Assembly: GCA_016195465.1 (NCBI GenBank)
Contig: JACPZO010000015.1
Span: 1-48,235, forward strand
Direction: 5' to 3'
Length of the DNA: 48,235 nt
Source: Nitrospirota bacterium
GTDB lineage: Bacteria > Nitrospirota > RBG-16-64-22
Position 1 is the first letter of the stretch, and each line of letters begins with the position of its first letter. The notes below the pieces were generated by a model. The model ran no database searches. It saw only the letters and a list, made by a program, of their open reading frames with translations, and was not told the DNA's origin. Both the position numbers and the translations under genes were made by a program. Shown here piece by piece: positions 17,479 to 27,105 of the stretch.

Positions 17479-17737
17479 TCCCTTCTCCGTCCTTCGGGTC
17501 CTTCGGCGGCGTTTTTCCCCTATCTGTGGGAGCAAAATCCCCTCGCTGGGGGATAGTATTCGAGAGGCTGCCGGCGTAGCCTTTGTTTCCAGCAATTCCC
17601 GCGAGTGCTTTCGTACCGCGATCCCCCCGGATGGACCCGATCTGGCCCCGACTGCGCGTCAAGGCCAGCGTTGATGGTCGTTCCCCTGATGTTACGCCTC
17701 ATGCGACGCCAACGGTCCCAGGCAAAAGGAGCAGATC

Positions 17738-20665
17738 ATGAAGGCAATCGGAAGAAGGGAGTTCCTGAAGGGGTCCGGAGTGGGCCTTCTTGCCCTGCTG
17801 GCTACGCCGGACTTGGCCTTTTCGAAGATCCAGGCCGTGGGCGACCCCCTGCGGGAATACCCCTACAGGGGGTGGGAGGATCTCTACCGGAAAGAGTGGA
17901 CTTGGGACAGGGTCCAGTACGCCACCCACAGCGTGGGGTGCGTGGGCAAATGCTCGTGGAAGGTCTACTCCAAGGACGGGATCCCGCTCCGGGAGGAACA
18001 GACGGCGACCTATTCCACCTACGCCCGGCGCACGCCCGGAAAGTACACTTGGAAATGCAATGGAAAGGAGCGAGGGGAGTATATCCGGTACGGTCCGGGC
18101 GGGGTCGTCCCTTCCTATTCGCCCCGGGGCTGCCAGAAAGGGATCGTCTACTCCGACTACATGAAGCAGGGAAACTTCCTCAAGTACCCGCTCAAGAGGG
18201 TGGGCGAGCGCGGGGGGAGGAAGTGGAAGAGAATCTCCTGGGAGCAGGCGTTCGACGAGATCGCGGAGAAGATCATCGAGACCACGCTGAAGGACCCGGG
18301 AGCGATGATCACCACCTCACGGGCTTTTTCGCAGCTTTCCAAGGGGAGCTCGGAGCGGTTCACGGGGCTCCTGGGCGGGCAGCTCGTCCCCGTCTCGGCC
18401 ATGGTGGGCGATGCCTATCCGGCGGGCCATACGGTCCTGATCGGAAGGATCGGCTCTACCCGGGACGACTGGTTTACAGCCGACCTCTTCATCGGCTGGA
18501 CCCAGAATTTCACCGCCATGGCGATGCCCGACGCCCATTTCGCCCACGAGGCGAAGTATAACGGCGCAAGGATTATTGTGGTTGACCCGAACCACAATGT
18601 GACTGCCGCGCAGGCCGCGGACCTCTATGTGCCGATAAGGATGGGGAGCGACTCCTATCTCGCGGCGGCAATCTGCAATGCCATCATCAAGGAGAAGAAA
18701 TACGATGAGGACTTTCTGAAGGAGCAGTCGGATTTGCCGTTCCTCATAAGGCTCGATACCAAAAAGTTCCTTGCCCAGAAGGACATGAAGCCGGATGGCA
18801 AGGAGTTTCAGTATTATTTTTGGGACACAAAGACCAATCAGGCCGTTGAAGCTCCCGGATGCCTTGACAGCCCAAAGGAAAAAAAGACTCTCGATATTGC
18901 GAAGCTCGGTTTTGACCCGGCCCTGGAAGGAAAATACAAAGTAAAGCTTGCGGATGGCAAAGAAATCGAATGCACGACGGTTTTCGAGATGACAAAGGCC
19001 GGGATATCAGAATACGACATGAATAGCGCGCTCGTGAGAGAGACAACGGGACTCCATCCCTCGGTCATCCGGACCATGACCGACTGGATGCTGGAGTCAA
19101 AATCCCTCCATATCACAAATGGGTATAACTGCCAGAAGCATTATGACGGGTATCAGTCCGAGAGGCTCAAGCTCTTGATACTTACCCTCACGGGACAAAT
19201 CGGAGGACCGGGCGCCTATCATCAGACCTATGAAGGCATGAAGCTCGAAGGGGGGCGGGCGGCGGGCGGCCTTCACTTTCCTGACCAGCCTGCTCGTCCC
19301 GAATTTGGGATAGAGGCTAAAAAAGGCGGTAAGCAACCGCCGAGCGTGGGTATCTACCACGAGGTCATCTACGGGAAGAGCCTCGAGCGGAGCAAGAAGT
19401 ATTTCGCCGGCACGCCCCTCAAGGAGCAGATCGGCTTCGACGTGAACGACATGGAGGCGTTCCTCGGGGACGCCCTCCAGAAGAAGTACCTCCCCAGCCA
19501 GAAGACGCCCAAGATCGCCCTCTGGCACTCCTGCAACAACTACCGCAACAAGACCGGCCAGCAGTGGTGGAGGGATAACTACCTGAAGAATCTCGATCTC
19601 CTCATCGTGACGGAGCTCAGGATGTCAGCCTCCGCCCAGTCCGCCGATTATGTCCTGTCAGCGGCAACCGACTACGAGAGGTGGGACGGCAGAGAGACAA
19701 CCAGTAATCCCTTCTTCACCCTTTTTGGGCGGGCCGTCAAGCCGATGTTTGGCCGGAGATCGGACTGGCAGATCTACGCGGGTCTCTGCAAGGCGATCCA
19801 GGAGAAGGCCATCGCCAGGAGGGTTGGGAGCATTCCCTTCGAGTACTGGGACGGGACGAAGAAGGTCAAGCGGACCATAGACCTTCAGACTATACATGAC
19901 GAGTATATACAGAATGGCGAGTTGGACACAGATGAGAAGGCGCTAAAGTGGCACAATATGAAGTCTAAAGGGCTTGGCGGTGAGGAAGGCTACGAGAAAT
20001 TCGTAAAAGAGGGTTATGTAAAATTCAGAGGACCCGCCAAATATGGCAACTACGAAGACGATGCCCCTGCCAGATCCATGAGATGGCAGGTCATAGACAA
20101 AAAGCCGTCCAAGACCAATACAGGAAGGTTCCAGTTCTATGTTGACCACGAGTATCACATAAAGTTGAACCAGATGACGCCGAAGCCTCAATACACCGAC
20201 AAATGGAAGGGCGGACCCATCATGCCGAGGAAGCCCGACGGAAGCCCATACCCATTCGTGATGAACTATCCCCACACTAAGTGGGGCATCCATTCGTCCT
20301 TCAGGGAAAACCAGTGGTTGATGAGGCTCCAGAGGGGGGAGGTCTACCTCTACCTGAGTCCCAAGGTCATGCGGGAGAGGGGGATCAAGGACATGAACAT
20401 AGTGAGAGTGTACAACCACATGGGCGAGTGGTTCGCCCGGGCCAAGGAGTGGCCGGGACTGCCGCCCTATATCGTCTTCACCGAGCACGGCTGGGACCAT
20501 CAGTACACAAAGAATTGGACGCACTACAATAACCTGAATTGCGAGTTCCTGAACCCCCTGGAGATGGCCGGCGGGACCCGGGGACACATCGTCTACACCG
20601 GAAACCACACCGGTAACCGCATCTACTACGAGACAGGCGTGGACATCGAGAAGGTGGAGGGCTGA
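17738..20665 (+). CDS. Type II DMSO-reductase-family molybdopterin oxidoreductase, catalytic alpha subunit (Tat-exported)
   Basis: Twin-arginine GRREFLKGSG; HSVGCVGKCSWKVY..SYSPRGCQKG (H-x3-C-x3-C-xn-C FS0 ligands); NarG/EbdA-like architecture. Confidence 0.9.
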   Translation: MKAIGRREFLKGSGVGLLALLATPDLAFSKIQAVGDPLREYPYRGWEDLYRKEWTWDRVQYATHSVGCVGKCSWKVYSKDGIPLREEQTATYSTYARRTPGKYTWKCNGKERGEYIRYGPGGVVPSYSPRGCQKGIVYSDYMKQGNFLKYPLKRVGERGGRKWKRISWEQAFDEIAEKIIETTLKDPGAMITTSRAFSQLSKGSSERFTGLLGGQLVPVSAMVGDAYPAGHTVLIGRIGSTRDDWFTADLFIGWTQNFTAMAMPDAHFAHEAKYNGARIIVVDPNHNVTAAQAADLYVPIRMGSDSYLAAAICNAIIKEKKYDEDFLKEQSDLPFLIRLDTKKFLAQKDMKPDGKEFQYYFWDTKTNQAVEAPGCLDSPKEKKTLDIAKLGFDPALEGKYKVKLADGKEIECTTVFEMTKAGISEYDMNSALVRETTGLHPSVIRTMTDWMLESKSLHITNGYNCQKHYDGYQSERLKLLILTLTGQIGGPGAYHQTYEGMKLEGGRAAGGLHFPDQPARPEFGIEAKKGGKQPPSVGIYHEVIYGKSLERSKKYFAGTPLKEQIGFDVNDMEAFLGDALQKKYLPSQKTPKIALWHSCNNYRNKTGQQWWRDNYLKNLDLLIVTELRMSASAQSADYVLSAATDYERWDGRETTSNPFFTLFGRAVKPMFGRRSDWQIYAGLCKAIQEKAIARRVGSIPFEYWDGTKKVKRTIDLQTIHDEYIQNGELDTDEKALKWHNMKSKGLGGEEGYEKFVKEGYVKFRGPAKYGNYEDDAPARSMRWQVIDKKPSKTNTGRFQFYVDHEYHIKLNQMTPKPQYTDKWKGGPIMPRKPDGSPYPFVMNYPHTKWGIHSSFRENQWLMRLQRGEVYLYLSPKVMRERGIKDMNIVRVYNHMGEWFARAKEWPGLPPYIVFTEHGWDHQYTKNWTHYNNLNCEFLNPLEMAGGTRGHIVYTGNHTGNRIYYETGVDIEKVEG

Positions 20666-20668
20666 GAC

Positions 20669-21880
20669 ATGTCCGAGTTCACGGGAAAGCAGCTCGCCGC
20701 GGTCTTCGATCTCAACAAATGCCTCGAATGCCACACCTGCACCCTGGCCTGCAAGCTCATGTGGACGAACCGGGGCGGCCGCGAATACATGTACTGGAAC
20801 AACGTGGAGACCATGCCGGGGTTCGGTTATCCCAAGGGGTGGGGAAACGGGACGAACCAGACCGCGTCCGGGGAAGGACAGGTCCTGGGCGGAGGCTTCC
20901 GGAGCGTGGCGTTGGAGGAAGGGAGGAGCGACGGGAAGGTCAAGAGCCGGGGCTCCGTGATCCGGGACGGGAAGATCCCGGAGATGGAAGATGACTACGG
21001 CCTTCCGTGGGAGTACGACTACGAGGCGGTGTTCGAGCCCGGCGCCTCTTTCGAGACGCCCGGGGCCACGGGTCCGCGGCCTCACTGGGAGGGGAAGGAG
21101 GTCAGGCCCAAGTGGGGCCCGAACTGGGAAGAGGACCAGGGGGCCGGCGAGTGGCCCAATCACTGGGCGCTTGCCCTTCCCCGGATCTGCAACCATTGCA
21201 CCCATCCGGCCTGCCTGCAGGCCTGCCCGAGGAAAGCGATCTACAAGAGGCAGGAGGACGGCGTCGTCCTCGTGGACCAGGACCGGTGCAGGGGTTATCG
21301 CCACTGCGTCAGGGCGTGTCCCTACAAGAAGCCTTATTTCAACGTCCTCGTCGGCAAGACCGAGAAGTGCCTCCTTTGCTACCCCAGGGTCGAGAAGGGC
21401 GTGCCGCCGGCCTGCTTCTGGCAGTGCCCGGGGAGGATCCGGTTCATCGGCTGGAAGGACGACCCGAAGAGCGCGGTCCACAAGCTTGTCAACGAGTGGA
21501 AGGTTGCCCTGCCTCTGCACCCGGAGTTCGGGACGGAGCCCAACGTTTTCTACGTGCCGCCGGTCGGCTCCTTCAAGTTCGGGCCGAACGGCGAGATGAC
21601 CCAGGAGAGAAGGATTCCCCTTCAGTACCTGGCCCGTCTCTTCGGGGGGGCTGAGAACGTGAAGCGCGCTCAGGACGTCATTCTGGCGGAACGGGAGAAG
21701 ATGAGGAAGGGGATCAAGAGCGAGCTCTGCATGATCCTGATCGGCCATGACAACGAGGACCGGTTCCAGCTCAACGTGGACGGCAAGCCTTTCAAGAGGC
21801 CGGAAGAGGTCCAGCCGGTCAAGACCCAGTTCGTGGCGCCATCCGAGGACCCTGAAAAACCCTCTCGCGGGGACGTCTGA
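20669..21880 (+). CDS. Fe-S electron-transfer beta subunit of the type II molybdoenzyme
   Basis: DLNKCLECHTCTLACKLMWT; CNHCTHPACLQACP; CRGYRHCVRACPYKKPYFN; CLLCYPRVEKGVPPACFWQCPGRIRFIG. Confidence 0.92.
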   Translation: MSEFTGKQLAAVFDLNKCLECHTCTLACKLMWTNRGGREYMYWNNVETMPGFGYPKGWGNGTNQTASGEGQVLGGGFRSVALEEGRSDGKVKSRGSVIRDGKIPEMEDDYGLPWEYDYEAVFEPGASFETPGATGPRPHWEGKEVRPKWGPNWEEDQGAGEWPNHWALALPRICNHCTHPACLQACPRKAIYKRQEDGVVLVDQDRCRGYRHCVRACPYKKPYFNVLVGKTEKCLLCYPRVEKGVPPACFWQCPGRIRFIGWKDDPKSAVHKLVNEWKVALPLHPEFGTEPNVFYVPPVGSFKFGPNGEMTQERRIPLQYLARLFGGAENVKRAQDVILAEREKMRKGIKSELCMILIGHDNEDRFQLNVDGKPFKRPEEVQPVKTQFVAPSEDPEKPSRGDV

Positions 21881-22587
21881 TGGAGACGACCCGGAATATC
21901 GAGGTCGCGGGGCCCGCCCGGCGCATCGAATCCACAAGCCGGATATACCTGCTCCTGGGCCGGTTCTTCTCCTATCCCGACGGGCGTTTCTACGGGACAA
22001 CGAAAGATCCGCGGATACAGGAGGACCTGCGCTCTCTTGTGGATGGGCTGCCTTTTGACGTGAAGTTCGAGGACATCCCCTCTCCTTCCGTTCCGCAGGA
22101 CGAGTTCGAATCCGAGTACATCAATTCCTTCGACATCACCCCGCCTTGTCCCCTGTACGAGTTCCACTACAGAAGCGGAGAACTGACCCGCAGGGAGATC
22201 CTCGAGGAGCTCCTCTGCTTCTACGGACACTTCGACGTCAAGCTGAGCGAGACGGAAAAAGACTATCCGGACCACCTGGTGGCGGAGCTGGAATTCATGG
22301 CTTTCCTCGCGATGAAGGAGGCCGACGCCGGAGAGCGGGGGACGGACCCGGACCCCTACCGCAGGGCCCAGCGAGATTTCCTGGAGAGGCACTTGGGGCG
22401 ATGGGTCGATAGACTGGACGCACGGATCCGGAAAGTCACCCGGGAGCGCTTTTACAGGGGGGCGAGTTTTCTCCTGAGGGAGTTTGTGAAGAGCCACCTC
22501 TTGCACCTTCGAGAGCAAGGGAGCGCCGAATCAATCGTCCCCCCGGGCTTGGGAGGAGATTGCGCTGAAAGGGAGGCGTCGCCATGA
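21880..22587 (+). CDS. TorD/NarJ-like molybdoenzyme assembly chaperone (delta)
   Basis: ESTSRIYLLLGRFFSYPDGRFY..FESEYINSFD..PCPLYE; ATGA overlap with the beta stop. Confidence 0.82.
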   Translation: METTRNIEVAGPARRIESTSRIYLLLGRFFSYPDGRFYGTTKDPRIQEDLRSLVDGLPFDVKFEDIPSPSVPQDEFESEYINSFDITPPCPLYEFHYRSGELTRREILEELLCFYGHFDVKLSETEKDYPDHLVAELEFMAFLAMKEADAGERGTDPDPYRRAQRDFLERHLGRWVDRLDARIRKVTRERFYRGASFLLREFVKSHLLHLREQGSAESIVPPGLGGDCAEREASP

Positions 22588-24059
22588 CGAGAATAGTGAA
22601 GTGGGCGTGGGTTTCATTCGGTGTGTTTCTCATGGGGACGGCCTCAGAGGGAGCAGCCCCCGCCCCTTCGAGACAGGGCGAGGCGCTTTACAAGGAGCAA
22701 TGTTCCATTTGCCACGGCGCCGAAGGCAAGGGGGACGGCTCCGCGGCCGAATTCCTTTTCCCCAAGCCGAGAAATTTCACGACCGGCACGTTCAAGGTTC
22801 GCTCGACCCCCAGCGGCTCCCCACCGACGGATCAAGACCTCTTGAACACGGTGACCCAAGGGATGCCGGGCTCGGCCATGCCGGGGTTCTCGTTCCTCTC
22901 CAAGGGAGATCGCCTGGCCCTGGTCAGCCACGTCAAGAGACTCGCCAATCTCCAGGAGAAGCCCGAGGGGACCATCGCGGTCTCTTCGCCCCCCGCGGCG
23001 ACGCCGGAAACTCTTGCCCAGGGAAAGAAGCTTTACCGGGAGATGAAATGCTGGGAGTGCCACGGCGATGAGGGGCGGGCGGATGGTCCGTCGACCGGCA
23101 CACTGAAGGATGATTCGGGGGAGGCCATCCTCGCGAACGACTTTACCCGCGGCATCTACAAGGGGGGAGGAACTCTCTCCGACATCGTCTTCCGCTTCGC
23201 CACGGGGATGGACGGGACTCCGATGCCCTCCTACGAAGATTCGCTCAAGGAGCCGGAGCGCTGGGCGCTGGCCCGCTACGTGAAGTCCCTGGCGGGTCCG
23301 AAGGTGGCGGTTCAGCCGACCACGGGAACGGTTGTGGTGAAGAGAGTCTCGGGGCCCGTTCCGACCGACACCATGGATCCGGCATGGGGGAAGGTCCCCG
23401 CCGTCCCCGTTCCGCTCATGCTGCTCTGGCAGAGGAACGAGGCGGCCGCCGACGAGGTCTCGGTCAAGGCCTTGCACAACGGGAAAGAGATCGCGCTGCT
23501 GCTCGAATGGAAAGACGAGGAGGTCAGTACGCGGTTCCGCCGCGATCGCCACTTCGCCGACGCGGCCGCCGTCATGTTCTCGCTCGCGCCCCAAGTCCCT
23601 CTTTCCCGGCAGGCGCACTTCGCCATGGGGGAAAAGAAGAAACCGGTCAACATCTGGTACTGGGCGCTGGACCGGCGCATGGACCTCGTCGGCGTTGAGC
23701 CTCCGGTCCAGCCGGCTTTCGCGCGCGGTCCGGCCCTCGTTGCAGGGTGGGGATCGGGGAATGCGGCCTCGGTCCCCTTGAGGCCCTCGGCGATTGTCGA
23801 GGACCTGAACGCGGAAGGTTTCGGGACACTTACGGCCCAGCCGCGCGCGGACCAGAACGTCAACGGATCCGGGTTCTACGCGGCCGGCCGCTGGAGAGTT
23901 GTCTTTACCCGCGACCTTCGCTCAAGAGGTGCGCTCGACGCGCCGCTTGAGCCTGGCCGGGCCATCCCGGTTGCGTTCGCCGTCTGGAACGGTTCCGCGG
24001 AGGACCGCGACGGCCAGAAAGCGGTCTCTACCTGGTACAGGCTTGTGCTGGCGAGATAG
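22584..24059 (+). CDS. Di-haem cytochrome c fused to ethylbenzene-dehydrogenase gamma-type haem-b domain
   Basis: Signal peptide; CSICHGAEGKGDGS and CWECHGDEGRADGPS; C-terminal EB_dh-like domain (DTMDPAWGKVPAVPV..HFAMGEKKKPVNIWYW..DRDGQKAVSTWYRLVL). Confidence 0.87.
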   Translation: MTRIVKWAWVSFGVFLMGTASEGAAPAPSRQGEALYKEQCSICHGAEGKGDGSAAEFLFPKPRNFTTGTFKVRSTPSGSPPTDQDLLNTVTQGMPGSAMPGFSFLSKGDRLALVSHVKRLANLQEKPEGTIAVSSPPAATPETLAQGKKLYREMKCWECHGDEGRADGPSTGTLKDDSGEAILANDFTRGIYKGGGTLSDIVFRFATGMDGTPMPSYEDSLKEPERWALARYVKSLAGPKVAVQPTTGTVVVKRVSGPVPTDTMDPAWGKVPAVPVPLMLLWQRNEAAADEVSVKALHNGKEIALLLEWKDEEVSTRFRRDRHFADAAAVMFSLAPQVPLSRQAHFAMGEKKKPVNIWYWALDRRMDLVGVEPPVQPAFARGPALVAGWGSGNAASVPLRPSAIVEDLNAEGFGTLTAQPRADQNVNGSGFYAAGRWRVVFTRDLRSRGALDAPLEPGRAIPVAFAVWNGSAEDRDGQKAVSTWYRLVLAR

Positions 24060-24172
24060 GGGAGGCCACCCCCCAAGCTCTCGGGCAAGTTGACTGCACC
24101 TCCGTCCCGTGGTATTTTTTCGACCGGGAAAGGGCTGTGGTTCTTCAACCTTTCACGGATGGGAGGCGCGAG

Positions 24173-24475
24173 ATGATTGCGAGACTTGCGAAGGGTGTTG
24201 CCGTCGTTCTTTTTTTAGCCGTGGCCGCTCCGGCATGGAGCGCCGAGGAAGGAAAGCCGGACCTCTTCGAGCAGGCGAAAGCGGCGTACCTCAAGAAACA
24301 GTTTGGGAAGTCCGCCGCGCTTCTGGAAAAGGCCGTCGCGGCCAATCCGAACGATCCCCGGTCCCACTACTACCTGGGGTACTCCTACTACAAGACCCGC
24401 TCGTTGCCCAAGTCCCTCGCCGCGTTTGCCAAAACGTACGACTTGAACCCGGGGTATTCTCCCGCGAAGAAGTAA
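24173..24475 (+). CDS. Small secreted TPR protein
   Basis: Signal peptide + FEQAKAAYLKKQFGKSAALLEKAVAANPNDPRSHYYLGYSYYKTRSLPKSLAAFAKTYDLNPGY. Confidence 0.7.
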   Translation: MIARLAKGVAVVLFLAVAAPAWSAEEGKPDLFEQAKAAYLKKQFGKSAALLEKAVAANPNDPRSHYYLGYSYYKTRSLPKSLAAFAKTYDLNPGYSPAKK

Positions 24476-24514
24476 CCGGGACCTCGATTTTCCGGCGGTG
24501 ATTCGCTCGGCGGG

Positions 24515-26020
24515 CTATGCCTCTTCCTTCTCCGACGCCCTCGCGGCGCGGTTGTAGGCCCAGTGCTCGATCTTCTTGATCTGCTCCTGCATCGTGACGG
24601 AGAGGGGCACCGTCCGGTCGAGGGCGATCATGATGTCCCTCTGCTGGAGGGGCCGCTTATCGCTGAACGCCTCGAACATGGCGCTCACGACCGCCTGCTC
24701 GATCTCCGCCCCCGAGAACCCCTTCGTTCCGTGGGCCAGAAGGTTCAGGTCGAAGTCGTCCGGGTTGTTCTTTCGCGTGGACATGTGGATCCGGAAGATC
24801 TGCTTGCGCTCCTCCTTCGTGGGGAGCGAGACGAAGAAGATTTCGTCGAACCGCCCTTTCCGAAGGACCTCCGCGGGGAGGAGGTCGATCGCGTTGGCCG
24901 TGGCGGCGACGAAGACGAAACCCTGCTTCTCCTGCATCCAGGTGAGAAACGATCCGAGGACGCGCGACGCGGCGCCTCCTTCCGCCTTGAACCCCTGGAC
25001 GGAGATTCCCGCCTCGATCTCGTCGATCCACAGGACGCAAGGGGCCACGGCCTCGGCCGTGTGCGCCGCCTTGAGAAAGGCTTCCTCCGGCGAGCCGAAC
25101 GAGCCGCCGTAGATCTTGGACATATCGAGGCGGAGCAGGGGAAGGTTCCAGAAGGAGGCGATGGCCTTCACGAAGAGGGACTTCCCGCAGCCGGAGATCC
25201 CGGTCATCAGGACGCCCTTGGGGAGCGACAGGCCGAACTCCCGCGCCTCCTCCGAGAAGAGCGTCTGGCGCTTGACGAGCCAGTCCTTGAGCATCTTCAT
25301 CCCGCCGATGTCCTCGAGGCGGATGCCGGCTTCCGCGAACTCCATGATCCCGCTCTTTTTTATGAATTGCTGTTTCTCCTCGAAGATCGTCCTGGGGACG
25401 GACGCGTCGATCGCGTTCTTGCCCACGAGGGCGCGGCGGAATGCCCGCTCCGCTTCCGGGTAGGAAAGACCCATGGCGGCGGCGAGAATCTGCTGTTTGA
25501 CGTCGGCCGGCAGGGAGGCGAGAGAAGGCGCCAACTGTTTGTTGGGGGAGGCCGTCCGCGTGAAAAGCGCATCGAGCTCGTCGGCACCCGGCAGTCCCAT
25601 GTCCACGACGAGCGTGATCGTCGAGAGCTCCGCCGGAAGGTGCAGGGTCGGAGAGGAAAAGACGAGGCACGAGTAGGTCGGCCGGAACCTCTGGTAAACG
25701 TCCTTGAGGCGGCGAACGATCTCGATGTCGGACAGAATGCGACGGTGGAGGTCGTGGAAGAGATAGAACGCGACCTCCGAACGGCCCGCGGCCCAGGCGA
25801 GGGCCGGCTCGGCGTCCCGAGGCGCTCCCTCGACCGGTTTGCCGCCCTGCGTCACTCCGTCGGAAAGCGTCCAGCGGTAGAGAGGGACGGGCTTCGAGAA
25901 GGCCCTGCCGGCGAGGTCCTGCATGAGCGTCTCGATCCGCTCGTCCCCTTCCGTGACGGCGCAGATGAGGGGCGTGCGGGCGACAATCGAACGATGGATT
26001 TGCTCGGAGGGACTGGGCAT
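24515..26020 (-). CDS. AAA+ ATPase, Ycf46-like
   Basis: Walker A GISGCGKS, Walker B VLWIDEIEAG; N-terminal domain TPLICAVTEGDERIETL resembles Ycf46-type AAA proteins. Confidence 0.8.
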   Translation of the reverse strand: MPSPSEQIHRSIVARTPLICAVTEGDERIETLMQDLAGRAFSKPVPLYRWTLSDGVTQGGKPVEGAPRDAEPALAWAAGRSEVAFYLFHDLHRRILSDIEIVRRLKDVYQRFRPTYSCLVFSSPTLHLPAELSTITLVVDMGLPGADELDALFTRTASPNKQLAPSLASLPADVKQQILAAAMGLSYPEAERAFRRALVGKNAIDASVPRTIFEEKQQFIKKSGIMEFAEAGIRLEDIGGMKMLKDWLVKRQTLFSEEAREFGLSLPKGVLMTGISGCGKSLFVKAIASFWNLPLLRLDMSKIYGGSFGSPEEAFLKAAHTAEAVAPCVLWIDEIEAGISVQGFKAEGGAASRVLGSFLTWMQEKQGFVFVAATANAIDLLPAEVLRKGRFDEIFFVSLPTKEERKQIFRIHMSTRKNNPDDFDLNLLAHGTKGFSGAEIEQAVVSAMFEAFSDKRPLQQRDIMIALDRTVPLSVTMQEQIKKIEHWAYNRAARASEKEEA

Positions 26021-26213
26021 CGCACGCCATCCTACCGGCTTTGCGCTCTTCGGTCAACGCTTACGCGAACGGGTCCGGATGCGAGCCATTCCCAGATGCG
26101 AGCCATTCCTTGCGGGAGAGTCCGGGCCGCTGTATATTGGGTCGGGTCGAGGACGGCTTGACCGGCGGCATGGTGTCTCGACGAACTCAAGGAGAACACG
26201 GGCAGTCAAAATC

Positions 26214-27056
26214 ATGAATCGAACGGTTTCGCAAGCCATCCGTCTCGGCCATTCCCCCGACCCCGACGACGCCTTCATGTGGTGGCCGCTGGCCGCGGGG
26301 AAGGTCGACTCGGGGAGTTGGCGGGTCGTGCACCTCCTCGAGGACATCGAATCGCTCAACCGCCGGGCGATGATGGGCGAGCTCGAGATCACGGCCGTCT
26401 CGATCCATGCCTACGCCTATCTCGCGGATCGCTACCTTCTCCTCCCCCACGGCGCCAGCATGGGGGACGGATACGGGCCTCTCCTCGTTTCGCGGGAGCC
26501 GATGACTCCCGCCGATCTCGCGGGAGCGACGATCGCCGTGCCCGGACGGATGACGTCCGCCTTCCTGGCGCTCAAGCTCTACAGGCCGAACGTCCGGGAG
26601 ATCGTCGTTCCGTTCGACGAGATCCCCCGGTACGTGGCCGACGGGAAGGCGCCCGTGGGTCTCCTCATCCACGAGGGCCAGCTCACGTATGGAAACCTCG
26701 GCCTTCACAAGGTCGCGGACCTGGGCGCGTGGTGGAAGGAAGAGACGGGTCTCCCCTTGCCGCTCGGCGGGAACGCGATCCGAAGAGACCTTGGCCCGGA
26801 GGCGATCCGGGAGCTTTCGACGATTCTCAAGTCCTCCATCCGTTACGCCCTCGATCATCGGGAGGAGGCCCTGGGCGCGGCGATGAAGTACGCCCGCGAC
26901 ATGGGGCGGGACCTCGCCGACCGGTTCGTGGGGATGTACGTGAACGACTACACGCTCGATTACGGGCCGAAAGGACGGGAAGCGATCGCGCTCTTCCTCG
27001 ACCGGGCGCGCCAAGCCGGCCTCGTTCCGCCGGTCGGGGTCGAGTGGGCGGAATGA
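26214..27056 (+). CDS. MqnD/MqnA-like (menaquinone-pathway type) or periplasmic-binding-fold protein
   Basis: IRLGHSPDPDDAFMWWPLAAGKV..SIHAYAYLADRYLLLPHGASMGDGYGPLLVS..IAVPGRMTSAFLALKL. Confidence 0.7.
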   Translation: MNRTVSQAIRLGHSPDPDDAFMWWPLAAGKVDSGSWRVVHLLEDIESLNRRAMMGELEITAVSIHAYAYLADRYLLLPHGASMGDGYGPLLVSREPMTPADLAGATIAVPGRMTSAFLALKLYRPNVREIVVPFDEIPRYVADGKAPVGLLIHEGQLTYGNLGLHKVADLGAWWKEETGLPLPLGGNAIRRDLGPEAIRELSTILKSSIRYALDHREEALGAAMKYARDMGRDLADRFVGMYVNDYTLDYGPKGREAIALFLDRARQAGLVPPVGVEWAE

Positions 27057-27105
27057 CGGACGGTGCGAGAGGGACGGCCTGGATTATTTCCGCTTGGTAC
27101 GTCAA

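Noticed and set aside
24563-26161. 532 aa plus-strand ORF
   Set aside because: Shadow of the AAA+ ATPase gene.
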